Shown piece after piece: positions 44,857 through 55,348 of a DNA stretch of 64,000 bases. A program made the translations under genes and the position numbers. Within the stretch, counting starts at the first letter, position 1, and the number at the start of each line of letters is the position of its first letter. The stretch spans positions 558,001 to 622,000 of the forward strand of contig QYRS01000014.1 in assembly GCA_006503535.1 (NCBI GenBank). Reading direction: 5' to 3'. Below the pieces are notes generated by a model that saw only the letters and a program-made list of their open reading frames with translations, ran no database searches and was not told where the DNA came from. This stretch comes from Arthrinium phaeospermum (Eukaryota > Ascomycota > Sordariomycetes > Amphisphaeriales > Apiosporaceae).

Positions 44857-45631
44857 ATTGACCAGACACAAATACTTTACCCTTCGCCCGCGATGACCTG
44901 GTGGGCTACCATGACACTGCCACACAACGAGGGACACCCGTTCGTGGCGCGCACATGCGCCAGCGCACCGCTAGCATGGACCTCACGACTGAGCAAGCCG
45001 CCCGTTATTGGGTCATAAAGATACAAGGATACAAGATGCCCGACCAACAACTACACGAGAAGCAGTGGAATTTATCCACGCATATCGCAATGATAACAGA
45101 ATAATAGAATACAGAATGAAAGCAGCAGAATCTGGAGCCACCAATACATAACCCAGAATCAGGACTGCTGACCTTCTATCCAAAATCCCTGCTGTTGTGG
45201 CTACTATGTTGGCTGGCGTAGGAGATGATATCAGTTCACACGGCAAAGAGAAGAACGTAAGGTACAACGTCCCTGGAACCAGGCCCAAAGCACCGCGAGT
45301 ATGGGGATTGCATCGGGCATACGTACACAAAAAGAGAGTAGGACCACAAGAATTTTTGCTCCACCGACCCAGCCTGCCGGGAATGAGGCGTCGAACTATC
45401 CCAATGAAGTACCCTATGCATATAGCAAACGCCGCCTCGTGGGTTTCCAGTCAAATGGTACTCGAGCGGGGCATCTCCCTCGGCCCTTACTTTCGGTCTG
45501 ATTATCTGCTCATTCCAAAGCGTGTGGGCATATTTCCTGGTTCTGTCCGCACATACTCCATTTCCCTTCTTATCCCAAAGGCTCCTGGAGATCAAGTTGG
45601 AGATATACGTGTATCAAAGCCTGCATTCAGA
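44857..45631. other. Intergenic
   Basis: 3' flank of the coiled-coil gene and promoter of the O-methyltransferase. The frame open from 45197 into the methyltransferase start does not resemble that family. Confidence 0.5.
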
Positions 45632-47018
45632 ATGGCCGACCCCCAAATCCTCATCGAGCAATTGAAATTGCTAATCGAATCGGGGGATACGTACGGGACA
45701 GGAGAACAGCGGCATGAGATCAAGCAACTTGGCCGGTTGGCCTCCAACGCGCTCGAGGCTCCGTTTGAGACCATGCAGCGGCTTGTGTACTCGGTTAGCA
45801 GCACTTTTCGTCTTTCGATTCACAGAAACAGCCTTTTGAAGTGATGCGGGCCGCTTACTCACTGTAGCCACTACCATTGGTCGCTGCCCGGATCGGACAG
45901 GACTGTGAGCTGTTTTCCACTCTCGCAGCAAGTCAAGGCGCAACCGACCTCGCTACCCTCTCCTGCGCCAGCGGGCTCGACCCGCGCATTCTGGAGTCCA
46001 TCATGGACTACCTCTGTACCCAGGGCATGGCTGTAGAGAAAGAAACGCGGCGATACCTGCCAACCCAGTTGTCGCATCTGCTTCGGATCCGCATCTTCGA
46101 CGACGCCGTCACCCATTTGTACGTCAGGTACACGCCCCGAGACATTCCTGATGCTGACAATAAGGGCCTGCGGCTAAAAGCCATGACAACTGCCTGCCTG
46201 GCTTTGCAGCGTTCCATCGGAGTCTCGCGAAGCCCCGAGATAGGTCGATGTGTTCGTTGACGGCTTTCAAGCTTGGACAACATACCGATGAGGACTTCTA
46301 CACCTGGTTGGAGACGCACCCAACTAACCAGGCCGCCTTTCACCGTTTCATGGAGGCGCAGTTTGCCAGTCTCCCGACCTGGCTCGACGTGTTCGACTTC
46401 AAGACTGAGCTTGGCCATGATACCGGACCGGCCGATGTCGTGCTTGTCGACGTCGGCGGCGGCAACGGGAGCCAATGCGCCGGGTTAAGGAAGGCTTGGC
46501 CAGACATGCCGGGCAAGATGATACTGCAGGACAAGCCTCAGGTACTTGAGAAAGCCCTGAAAGTAGTGGGCATGGAGAAGATGGCCCATGACTTCTTGAC
46601 CGAGCAGCCGGTGAAGGGTAAGTTCTTCCCATGCTAGATTACCGCCGACTGGAGATCTAAGTGCGCACATGATGGCTGACCTCTCACAGACGCAAACGCT
46701 TACTACTTCCGCCAAATCATGCACAACTACGACGATGACACGTGCATCACGATTCTCAAGGCGCATTTGGAAGCCATGGGCTACCATAGCCTGATCCTGA
46801 TCGACGACAAGGTGCTACCGGACGAGAAGCCGCCCGCCGGCTCACCTGGGGTCGAATACACGGCCGCTCTGAGTCTGGCGATGAAAGTGATGTTCGACTC
46901 CATGGAAAGACGGGAGTCCCATTGGAGGGAGTTGCTTCAACGGGCAGGTCTCGTCATCCGGGACATAAGGAAGTTTACCAAGTTTGACGATGCTGTAATA
47001 GTTGCGAAAAGAATGTAA
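45632..47018 (+). CDS. SAM-dependent O-methyltransferase (plant/fungal type)
   Basis: Model join(45632..45793, 45868..46127, 46181..46617, 46690..47018), 395 residues; all phases agree. An N-terminal dimerisation/winged-helix region (PLPLVAARIGQDCELFSTLA, then ATDLATLSCASGLDP) is followed by the methyltransferase_2 domain. SAM motif VDVGGGNG starts near residue 230. The catalytic-base position is IMHNYDDD (H298, usually H-D-W). The C-terminus FTKFDDAVIVAKR is typical. Such enzymes methylate phenolic hydroxyls, often in secondary metabolism (sterigmatocystin-type enzymes). No polyketide synthase lies in the window, so the substrate is unknown. The apparent frame break near 46128-46180 is explained by a 53-nt intron with CTGAC branch, so this is not a pseudogene. 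Confidence 0.85.
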
Positions 47019-47346
47019 CGTATGCCAAGGGACGATTACTATATCAATAAATTGGGCTTATAGTATATAACGATGAAGCAATTTCAGTAGAAGCCAGCAG
47101 TGGTGCACGAGTTATCATCGCATGCCCAGACAACTACATAACTGCATGGTACGGAGGAGACTCGCACAAACCCCAGTTTAAGTTTCGCCCGATCCAAGCG
47201 TGGCGCGAAGTCACATCTGGGACAAAAACAAAAGTGATAATGGAGAAATGTCCATGCTGTACCATTGAAAATACCTCTGCTCTTCACCAGATGGCGACTT
47301 GACACGTGCATCATTTTATCTCCCATATTGTGTTTAACTCGATAAC
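47019..47346. other. Short intergenic, methyltransferase to F-box
   Basis: Contains the methyltransferase 3' end and the promoter of the plus-strand F-box gene. Nothing else is seen. Confidence 0.5.
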
Positions 47347-49107
47347 ATGCGTCGCGCAGCCGCCAAAGCCGTGGTACGCAAATCATGGTCAAAAGATTTG
47401 CGAAAAGCGATCCCAATTGCAAAAAGCCTGGCAAACAAAACGTGGCACGCCATTCAAAAGCCCAAGCCACTGGTGGCGAGGAAACCGTCCTGGTGGTTCA
47501 AAAGGCAGTACAACGCCGTCGTTTGCCTTCTCTACCAGCTGCCGGACGAGCTGCTACTCGAGATATGTCGCAACTTGGAGGGGTCCGATGTTTATGTCAC
47601 ACGCCAAACCTGCTTCTTGTTCCGACGCATCCTGTCCGACGATGAATTCGTTTCACCGGCAAGTGGGCTCGGAGCATGGGGTCGACTGCAGCCTCCGTAT
47701 CCAGCTGCCCCCAAGCTGGGGGTTGACTGGGACGACGTCTACGAGCGCCTGCGTCGCCGCGGTTGTTGCTCAGCCTGTATCGATGCCCGAATACCCAAGA
47801 AAGACGGCAGTGACTCTGATTTCGACACTACTATGCAGGAGTTGGTCAACGAGACCCAGTACTGTCTCGTGTGTGATGATTGGCACCCATGGATCATGTT
47901 CTCGCATAACCAGCGGCGATCCACCTCCCTTCCCCCAGCTTCCTGGCCCGAGGATGGGTCTGTCCAGCGGAAGCCAAAGAAGGGCGCAGTCTGCATCATG
48001 GCCGAGGGCAGCGTGAGGATTTGCCCGCACCGTACTGTCAATCTGGAAGTGTTGCGCAACTTGCGTAGCGGCCTCGTGCGGGGCGTGGACAACGCGCCCG
48101 GAGAGTTCAGCACAGATTTCCGGGATCTGGCTCTGGACTGCAAACTCTGCTTCCAGGAGCTGCCAGAGCCTTTCCGCTCGGTCGCCGTCCCGCCTGTGGC
48201 CACGTTTCGCCCCTCCCGACTCGTCCACGATGGCGTCATGGGCGAGGCCTACGTACGCTGGACCCTGCCGCTCCAGCTGGACACCGACACCGTCTTGAAA
48301 GGGGATTGGGCAGCAGCACTGACGCCATCAAGTGCGACTGGCGATGAGCCGCGATCGCACGACGCCGCCGCCAAGCTCGGAAGCGCTTTGGGCAAGGCAG
48401 CCGAGACCTACAACGCTCTTCTGTGCCCCCACGCCCGCTTCGATGATGGGCATACTCTACGGGACTTCGCGAATCATGCGGAAGAGATGGTGTCGGACTC
48501 GAAAAATGGGCGCACTTGGGAAGTCAAGCTTGGAAGAAATGGATTCTACGAGACCCGTTTCCGGGGAGGATCCCGGCTTACCGATACAGGGACTATCTGC
48601 AAGGTGTGCTCCCGCTGGCTCCGGCCCAAGGACTGCGTGGAGTATCATTGGGCCCTGGGAAAGCATGGACTTTCTCTCTCCCGGCATCTGGAGTTGTCGG
48701 TGCCGGCGCTTGAGCGGTGCTCCCAGTTCCAGGACGAGTACAACGTCTGGCGGCAGCTCATGAGCCCGGAGTCGTACGGCCTCTCCGACGACACGGAGCT
48801 GCGTCACATCACGTGGTGCCCCGACAAGCAGTGCGCGAACGGCAAGGGCTGGGTCGCGCACCGACAATACCTCGATATCGTTGCCGCGCAGTTTGGTATG
48901 GGAGCAGGTTATCCGAGTCACAGACGACCACAGTTAAGATCCCGCCCTGTCAACCGCAAAATCGACGACGAAGTTATGCGTCGGCATGAAAATGCATCAG
49001 AGGCGACGAGGGTCCCTTATGTATATAGAGGGCTGAAATTCAATCCCATTGAAAAACGGCCGGAGCATCGTTATGGAGCCCGGCCCCTGGTGTACTACAT
49101 TTTGTAG
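47347..49107 (+). CDS. Large cysteine-rich F-box protein (copy 2)
   Basis: 586 residues, single exon, paralogue of the minus-strand gene at 37368-39152. The basic N-terminus is followed by the F-box at about 60-100 (LLYQLPDELLLEICRNLEGS, then YVTRQTCFLFRRIL). Clusters in matching order are GCCSACIDARIP, YCLVCDDWHPWIMFS, ICPHRTVNLEVL, CKLCF, LCPHARF, CKVCSR and WCPDKQCANGKGW. Shared C-terminal words include LMSPESYGLSDDTELRHITW. The near-identical cluster order implies a folded, probably zinc-binding module common to both. Expected to act as an SCF adaptor; target unknown. Confidence 0.82.
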   Translation: MRRAAAKAVVRKSWSKDLRKAIPIAKSLANKTWHAIQKPKPLVARKPSWWFKRQYNAVVCLLYQLPDELLLEICRNLEGSDVYVTRQTCFLFRRILSDDEFVSPASGLGAWGRLQPPYPAAPKLGVDWDDVYERLRRRGCCSACIDARIPKKDGSDSDFDTTMQELVNETQYCLVCDDWHPWIMFSHNQRRSTSLPPASWPEDGSVQRKPKKGAVCIMAEGSVRICPHRTVNLEVLRNLRSGLVRGVDNAPGEFSTDFRDLALDCKLCFQELPEPFRSVAVPPVATFRPSRLVHDGVMGEAYVRWTLPLQLDTDTVLKGDWAAALTPSSATGDEPRSHDAAAKLGSALGKAAETYNALLCPHARFDDGHTLRDFANHAEEMVSDSKNGRTWEVKLGRNGFYETRFRGGSRLTDTGTICKVCSRWLRPKDCVEYHWALGKHGLSLSRHLELSVPALERCSQFQDEYNVWRQLMSPESYGLSDDTELRHITWCPDKQCANGKGWVAHRQYLDIVAAQFGMGAGYPSHRRPQLRSRPVNRKIDDEVMRRHENASEATRVPYVYRGLKFNPIEKRPEHRYGARPLVYYIL

Positions 49108-49204
49108 CTCACGGCGGGAGACTAGGCAATGTCAGATATTATGGTATTCAAATTGTAATTGTTTGTATAGTATGACTCGAATATCCGACGAACAACTTGT
49201 GCAA

Positions 49205-50635
49205 CTATGACCTGCTGCTTCCAGTCCACGCGACCACATCCCTTGCTTCCTCCCGCATCCTGGGATCTGTGATATTAATCCTGTACAGCCCATTGAAGTC
49301 CTCCCCGGAGCCCGTCTTGAATCTGACCAAATGGAGGTTTGGCCGTTTGAGGAAATACGCCGCCTGCCAGACCTGCCAGTAGACTTGGTACTTTTGCGGA
49401 CCGTCAATGTACCGGGCGTGCTGCCGAGTCTTGCCCGATCCCTCTCCCGTCAAGAGCGCCCTCCATTTCGGATCGAACCGGTCGACTCCGTCACCCAGGT
49501 CCTTGTACACGGTGAAACGGACGTGGACTTCGTTGCCGCGAACCTCCAAACTCTGCTCCAGGTCGCAGTAGCAAATCGGGCAGATATGAAGCTTCGCCAG
49601 TCTGCCGTTCCGGCTGTCCCAATCGCCTAGTTGCCGGCCCGACTTGTAGAACATACTCCCCGACGCCCGGAGACCGCCGAATCCGTTCTCCATCTGCAGC
49701 CGGCCCAGAGACAGAGTGATGTGGGGGCACATGGTGATGTCGATCCCCGAGTTGTTGGTGCCCCGTGCATTGACGCGGTAGCTGAGCTCCTGCTTCTGCA
49801 CGAGCTTGGTCGTCCAGTACAGCTCGCTCGACCACTGGTACCGGGGGCGGCCGGCCTGGTTCGGGCTCGCGAGGGACTCGCCCGCGCACTCCAGAAGCCG
49901 GCTGGTCTCTTTGAGCGCGTCGTGCTTCTCGATGGCGCGGCGGGCCCAGTGGAGGTGGTAGAAGGCCAGGTGGTAGGGCATGGACGGGTGGAGGGGCGCC
50001 AGCGTGGCAAAGGAGGCTTCGTCGAAGGGCAGGATCGTCCGGGGCACCACGCGGGGGTCCATAGGGTTGATCTCGACGGACATTTGGTTCCACGACGAGT
50101 CGATGGCTGGGCAGTGGCCGGGATAGTAGGAGACGCCGAAGTCAGACCCGGGCTCCAGGATCGACGTGGACCAGAACGGGGGTGGCTGCTGGAGATGTGT
50201 GGTTGTCTGTTCGAGCTCAGAGTAGGCGGGTGGATCGTCTTCGGCCATACTGTGGTCTTGTGGAGGATGCTGAGCTTCAACATATGGCCTTGGCGAGGGT
50301 GACCTACGTGACCAACGATTGCGGAGTTGGCTGGAAGCACCCTGGAAGAAACCCGCTTGGTCCTTTGATCGAGAGGGTCGTGATAATCCGGATGACTCGC
50401 TGCTGAAACTGCTCCTTGGGCGCTTTCTACTGATGCGTGACTGGTTCCCATCACAGACTAGTGTTGCTGGGGCGTTGGGTGGAAGAAGAGGATTGTAGAA
50501 GGCGTCAGCCTCTGCCTCCACGTGGGAATTGCATCCTTTGGTGGAGGAACAAACGCAGGGCAGATGGCCGTACCAGACGAGACTCGACGTACTGGTAGAC
50601 AACTGCGACTGGGATTTGCTGCTCGATGGGAACAT
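49205..50635 (-). CDS. Ser/Pro-rich protein with the cysteine module but no F-box
   Basis: 476 residues, single exon, convergent with the F-box gene at 47347-49107 (97 nt between stops). The N-terminal third is Ser/Arg/Pro-rich and probably disordered. The C-terminal half has MCPHITLSLGRLQ, reminiscent of ICPHxTVxL in the two F-box paralogues, then HICPICYCDLEQSLEVRG, matching the position of CDLCFREFEEPVRS/CKLCFQELPEPFRS, followed by VHVRFTVYKDLG. No F-box is visible. I interpret it as a diverged relative carrying the recognition module alone. Function unknown. Confidence 0.65.
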   Translation of the reverse strand: MFPSSSKSQSQLSTSTSSLVWYGHLPCVCSSTKGCNSHVEAEADAFYNPLLPPNAPATLVCDGNQSRISRKRPRSSFSSESSGLSRPSRSKDQAGFFQGASSQLRNRWSRRSPSPRPYVEAQHPPQDHSMAEDDPPAYSELEQTTTHLQQPPPFWSTSILEPGSDFGVSYYPGHCPAIDSSWNQMSVEINPMDPRVVPRTILPFDEASFATLAPLHPSMPYHLAFYHLHWARRAIEKHDALKETSRLLECAGESLASPNQAGRPRYQWSSELYWTTKLVQKQELSYRVNARGTNNSGIDITMCPHITLSLGRLQMENGFGGLRASGSMFYKSGRQLGDWDSRNGRLAKLHICPICYCDLEQSLEVRGNEVHVRFTVYKDLGDGVDRFDPKWRALLTGEGSGKTRQHARYIDGPQKYQVYWQVWQAAYFLKRPNLHLVRFKTGSGEDFNGLYRINITDPRMREEARDVVAWTGSSRS

Positions 50636-51355
50636 GGTGAATAGGTTGTCTGATTGGGTATAAGCAAGAGTATTGAATCATGAGATTTGGAGAATCGGGT
50701 CAAAAGAAGAAGAAAAAAGAAAAGAAACAAGGACACCCCAATCAATTTATAGATGTAACTCGAGAGACTGAAATTGGTCTCTGGGCCAGGCACTGTCTGA
50801 ACGAACCATAGGCAGAGTAAACTTTCCTTACATATAGATTATCAATTGGAAAACCGATTGAAGATAACGGAAGGAATTGATAAAGTTTGCGTAAGTTTCC
50901 ACTTGTTCAAAACTATATTGCAGGATATACTGAAATCCGTAGCTAAAGAAGAAAAAGGAAAGTCAGGCATCAGCAGCGTATGGTCGCAGGAACAGTCGGA
51001 GCGGTCCTCTTCGGAGGAATGATGACAATGTAAGGTCCGAAGATGATTACCACCGGCATAAATTTCGTCGGTAAGATGGTCAACGAATCACATCACCACA
51101 TGGGAAAGCTGGGCGACGAATGCAATGCCGTCACAGAACGAGGCAAACGAGCATTGGCGGTGTTGATGGGAAGCGAGGCAGATGTACCGCAGATCCCAAC
51201 ACCCCCCATTTCCCCCTCTGGTGGATCTTATTCGCCGGAGCCGGCCCCCAATCTATCATGATCGCTCTGTGCGATCATATACTCTTGCTGAGAAGGCACC
51301 TCTATGTTCAAGATTGATAAGAGGTAAACAATCGACTCTTCGGCAGCATCATTCG
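50636..51355. other. Intergenic with a possible small ORF
   Basis: A 72-residue plus-strand frame (51043-51261) reads GINFVGKMVNESHHHMGKLG, then RGKRALAVLMGSE, and a Pro/Ser-rich tail. Just upstream a separate short frame (MVAGTVGAVLFGGMMTM) could be its hydrophobic first exon. Neither has a recognised family. The rest is promoter-like for the minus-strand gene ending at 50635. Confidence 0.3.
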
Positions 51356-52324
51356 CTACGCGTAGTCCCTCGTCTTCTCCTCGCAGAATGCCCAAAACTC
51401 GGCCGCCGTGCCCGTTCCCCCTTCCTCTGGACCCTTGGTCGCGTCTTGCAGGTCCTGCCGCAGATTGTGCGAAACCCTGCCCCACGGAACGATATAGCAC
51501 CCGTTTTTATCCAGAGTGATGTCTTCTGAAAGCCCGGCGTACAGGGCAGTCAACGCGGCCAGGCGTGGTTGGTACATCAGAGGCCGCGCCACCATACCCA
51601 GCCACGGCGTATGTCGGAATAGGTTCGTAGTTGAAGCGCCCGGATTGTAGGCCGCACCCACGATCCCATCAGGCCCTAGCCTCTTGGCAAATTCGGTCGC
51701 GAGGAATATGTTTCCCGTTTTCGAGTTGGCGTAGTTCCGAGCCTGGTCCCGGGGCGTCTCCCGGAGATCGGACATGACGATGCCTCCCTGCGGGGCCGAC
51801 AGCTCAACGAACTGGCTGCTCGTCCACAGGACTCTCGTCGCGCCGGGGTTCGCCGACGCAGATGCCGCCGCCTTGAGAAGCGGTATCAGAAGCTGCGTCA
51901 GCAAAAACGGCCCGAGGCAGTTGATGGCCAATTGCAGCTCAAGGCCTTGCTTCGACACGGAGCCCGCCGGGGGCTGCGACACGCCGGCATTGTTCCAGAG
52001 GACATCCAGCTTGGTCTCCTTGGCCGCGAACTCCTGGACCGCAGGCTTGATGGTCGACAGGTCTTCGAGGTCGAGGTACAAGAATGCAAGGCTCCCGCCG
52101 TCCGGGATGGTGTTCTTGATGTCTTTGATGGCCTGATGCGCCTTTGGCTCGGAGCGGCCGGCGATGTAGACGCGGCCTTTCTTCTGGTACAGGACCTTGG
52201 CGAGCTCAAACCCGATGCCCGAGTACCCACCGGTCACGAGAAACACTCTGCCCTCCTGAGACCCAACATCTGCCTCCGTGAAGGTCGGGGTTGGCGGGAA
52301 GAATTGTGACCACTGAGCGCCCAT
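51356..52324 (-). CDS. Short-chain dehydrogenase/reductase (retinol-dehydrogenase-like)
   Basis: 322 residues, single exon. Classical SDR signatures: cofactor loop TGGYSGIG (31-38) with GRSEP after the second strand, favouring NADP(H); NNAG (111-114); catalytic Ser near 169-170 in LWTSSQFVE; and Y198-x-x-x-K202 in NYANSK. PGA-x-x-T follows as expected. The length and N-terminal extension (QWSQFFPPTPTFTEADVGSQ) resemble fungal retinol-dehydrogenase-like SDRs acting on lipophilic alcohols or ketones; the substrate is not predictable. No membrane segment is seen. Confidence 0.9.
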   Translation of the reverse strand: MGAQWSQFFPPTPTFTEADVGSQEGRVFLVTGGYSGIGFELAKVLYQKKGRVYIAGRSEPKAHQAIKDIKNTIPDGGSLAFLYLDLEDLSTIKPAVQEFAAKETKLDVLWNNAGVSQPPAGSVSKQGLELQLAINCLGPFLLTQLLIPLLKAAASASANPGATRVLWTSSQFVELSAPQGGIVMSDLRETPRDQARNYANSKTGNIFLATEFAKRLGPDGIVGAAYNPGASTTNLFRHTPWLGMVARPLMYQPRLAALTALYAGLSEDITLDKNGCYIVPWGRVSHNLRQDLQDATKGPEEGGTGTAAEFWAFCEEKTRDYA

Positions 52325-54184
52325 GCTGAGAGGGGTGGCTGTTCGACAGAATGCGGGATCAATCGATTCTCATATTTTAGCAATGAACATGCGAAGAACT
52401 AGTATGGAAAAACGACCTGTTGCTGGTCTCTGCGGGGAGGGTTATACCGAGTTGGGTTGATGCTTCCCAAGGCGGCTCTAGGGTGATACTCCTCCTGCAA
52501 GGGATGAGGTAAGCACCGAACTATGGCATGATGGGGGAAGCAATCCCTGTCATCAGTGACCCAACCAGCGCTGACGTTGGCGCACACTAGCCTGGACCTT
52601 GTAGGTTGGGGCCATAAGCTTGACATCTCGGGTGGTCTTCCATTGCCGCCAATTAGAATGCTGTTCGGGACAGCTCAGGTAGATCGAATGCAACCCCATA
52701 ATTGTAGATCATGTAATGAGACGTCTATTCGGATATTACGACCGCAAAAAATAATTGACCCATAGATCTATCTGTTTAACCCGAGAATCTTCGAGGGAAA
52801 TTTGGCGATAAGTTACTTGAGTCTCAGCAGCGGTGCTGCGTACAGGCCCTGTGCGTCATGTCCTGGGCCTGGCCTGGGCTGTTTGTCTGGTCCCACAGGC
52901 CTTTTACCCCACCATCCACTCAATCACTACAGCTACCTTAGCCACTGCTATTAGCAGGCCAAAGGCCTAACTCAGTAGAGATGTTCACTGTGGCATGTGG
53001 CAGGTAGGCCCAAAACACCCCCAAAGTCATCATTGCCAACAGCGGTCGGGCTTGGATCCCAGCACACTCACTGTCAACGAAACGGAAGCGACCAAATTAA
53101 TGGCCAATCCTGCAGCCTTTTTTAATTAAAATAGCTACTTCTAAATGTACGACTCCCGTACATCAATTCTTAAGATATGGGTTTACCTGATGTGATTATG
53201 CTGGTGTAGGTTCAAAATCACAGCAATCCCACCCATCATTCGACACCTGGCAGACCGAGCTACAAAGTCCCTCGATCCGACACTTATAGAATATTACTCC
53301 TATAATCCATCATTTCCAAGACCCAACTGTAGTGAGAAAGGCTGAGAACTTGAAAAGCGTACACCTAGCATTTATTCAATAGAAACCCGATCTGTATATG
53401 ATGCATGATCGGTGAATAAAGAGATATTCTATGCCGCCGCTCCACAGACAACACACATCAGATGCGGTTGAATTAAACGTGTAGTCCGTGCGTCATTGGC
53501 ATAAATCCACTGAAAGATCACTGCAGGACTTGTCTAGAAGCTTGGAATCCTTGGCATGGGGTAGAGCATAGGTACCTAGCAAGATATGAGAAGATGCTGC
53601 CTTGGAAACCCTGTACCGAGATTATTTTTGTTTTTGTGTAATTCATTGCTTGGATATGATGAGCAGCGAAGGTGATTCTATCCAATGGCTTGTTGGCTGG
53701 TTTGCTGGCTTACATGGCAAGATATCAAAATTGCACGTGACGCCCCCAACAATAACCTATCCTGCTTTCACACCATTAACTCACCACAACCAACCCTCAT
53801 TGCCCCAGTACCACCACAGAACCAGTCTCATCTGAATGAGGTAAATTGGCTTTGTTCTTCCCTCAATTCGAGCAGAACATTGGTTGAATGTTGACAAACA
53901 ACCGGCATTTTTCCCCTGCCTGCTACCACTCGTTCCATCGTGAGCAAACGACTCACTGTTTCTCTTTCTTTCTTGGGCCAAAGCAGATTTGGTTCCGTAC
54001 ATAAGTGCATCTTTGCTTCATCTATGCAGGAGAAAAGCCTGCTTGGTCCCTCCCCATCACTGCCAGTCAACGCTCATTCTTCCAACCACTGGACATTTCC
54101 GTTTTCACCCAAAACCGCACTTGCATCATTGCTCTCGGCGATAGCACCGAGGTATGCCTTTTCCCTCCTGTAACGCTTGTTACG
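52325..54184. other. Intergenic, about 1.9 kb
   Basis: No gene supported. It contains the promoter of the dehydrogenase and, near the right end, the transcript leader of the 107-residue protein. CAACC/CCCAC-rich sequence at about 53745-53830 may be part of its promoter. Confidence 0.5.
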
Positions 54185-54208
54185 TGGTCACTGACGTCCC
54201 ATCACCAG
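54185..54208 (+). promoter_or_regulatory. Leader-intron 3' end (branch CTGAC, acceptor CAG)
   Basis: A TGGTCACTGAC branch region ends in CACCAG 10 nt before the ATG at 54219. It matches the segment at 55317-55340 at 19 of 24 positions, indicating a shared 5' UTR intron in the two small genes. A likely donor is GAG|GTATGCC near 54151. Confidence 0.55.
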
Positions 54209-54218
54209 GATCCGCAAC

Positions 54219-54542
54219 ATGGCTTATTTTCTCGATATCCGCAAAGAGCTCGAGATCATCCGTGACGAGGGCAAAATCACGTCCAGACAGTACGCTGAGA
54301 ACCTGGTTCGCTACAACACTGTCGAGTTCCGGGAGCAGTTCATCCATGCATGCGTCGCCCAAGGTGTCATCAGCGCGGAGTTTGTCGAATCAGTGCGCAA
54401 CAAGTACAGCAAGGCTCAGGGCAGCAAGACTCAGGGCAGCAAGGCTCAGGGCAGCGAGGAGGAGGAGGAAGATGCTACTAGCGAGCCCGAGACGGAATAC
54501 GACGAGTCTCAAGACGTCGTCATGCAAGAGTCGAGCAGCTAA
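54219..54542 (+). CDS. 107-residue acidic small protein (tandem pair, copy 1)
   Basis: 107 residues, single coding exon. The helical N-terminal half (FLDIRKELEIIRDEGKITSR, then EFREQFIHACVAQG) is followed by three S-K-x-Q-G repeats and an acidic Glu/Asp/Ser tail. No signal peptide or recognised family. The neighbour at 55349-55672 has exactly the same length, a comparable helical core and a charged low-complexity tail, plus a similar leader-intron end. I infer an old tandem duplication. Function unknown. Confidence 0.65.
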   Translation: MAYFLDIRKELEIIRDEGKITSRQYAENLVRYNTVEFREQFIHACVAQGVISAEFVESVRNKYSKAQGSKTQGSKAQGSEEEEEDATSEPETEYDESQDVVMQESSS

Positions 54543-55316
54543 GTCTGAGGGGCTTGAACGAGTACGCGGAAGTGGCTAGGGCCAATGCTTGAATTGCCAT
54601 AGTACAGGAGAATTTGTAGCCTAATGAGAAGTTTGTCCTGTTAATAATGCCTTAAGTTGAGCACACAGGTCCTGATTTGTAGCTGGCTACATCGTACCAG
54701 TTGCATTGAATTCAAGCACCTTATTAGTGGAAAAGTACCACAGCTAATTTGCGATTGCCTAAAATTACCCGGCCACCACCAAACATGAATTCATAACCAC
54801 CAGATTACCTCGCACTGCCAACCTATCCTCAAGCCATCACGTCCTGTTTTCGTTTTGCGAGATCATCACAACCTTCCCTCTTCCCCAGAGACAGGTAGAA
54901 ACGTGAGTACTCCTCTCATTTCTCTCACCCCTCTCCTTTTTAATATCCCTACAAGTCTTGCTTACACCTTACAGGAAACCCAAGAATTCGTTTTTTCCTG
55001 TGTCTCGAGTAGGACGGCATTGCCCTTCTCATTTCGACAAGAATTCACTTGCCCTTTCTCTTATTAAGAAGCACCAAGGTCAGTTGTATTGCTACACATT
55101 CCTCACTCATGTATCATTTCTACCTTGAATTTTTGTTCAGCATTTTACCAGGTTTTACCTTTCAAAGACATGTTTTCTTTTTTTTTTCAAATCATATTGA
55201 ATGTGTCCCCTGCCTGATCCACATTACATCACTGATTCATTTCCATTCGTCTTGCGAACACCTTTGCAATTCTGTCACGCTTAACATACACTTTCCTACC
55301 AGAAACCTGCCTTTCT
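54543..55316. other. Intergenic, pyrimidine-rich leader of the second small gene
   Basis: Strongly T/C-rich from about 54840 to 55310, as in promoters and leaders of highly expressed fungal genes. Several GTGAGT or GTCAGT donors (about 54904, 55080) could start leader introns. No protein-coding content is supported. Confidence 0.45.
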
Positions 55317-55340
55317 TGGTCACTGACATCTCGCCACTAG
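55317..55340 (+). promoter_or_regulatory. Leader-intron 3' end (branch CTGAC, acceptor TAG)
   Basis: TGGTCACTGAC followed by CACTAG, 8 nt before the ATG at 55349. It is the counterpart of 54185-54208. Confidence 0.55.
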
Positions 55341-55348
55341 CATACATC

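Noticed and set aside
45197..45631. Long N-terminal extension of the O-methyltransferase
   Set aside because: The 145 extra codons are unlike the family; ATG 45632 gives the usual length of about 395 residues.
46128..46260. Frameshift making the O-methyltransferase a pseudogene
   Set aside because: A 53-nt intron (46128-46180) with CTGAC branch and AG acceptor restores the conserved frame exactly.
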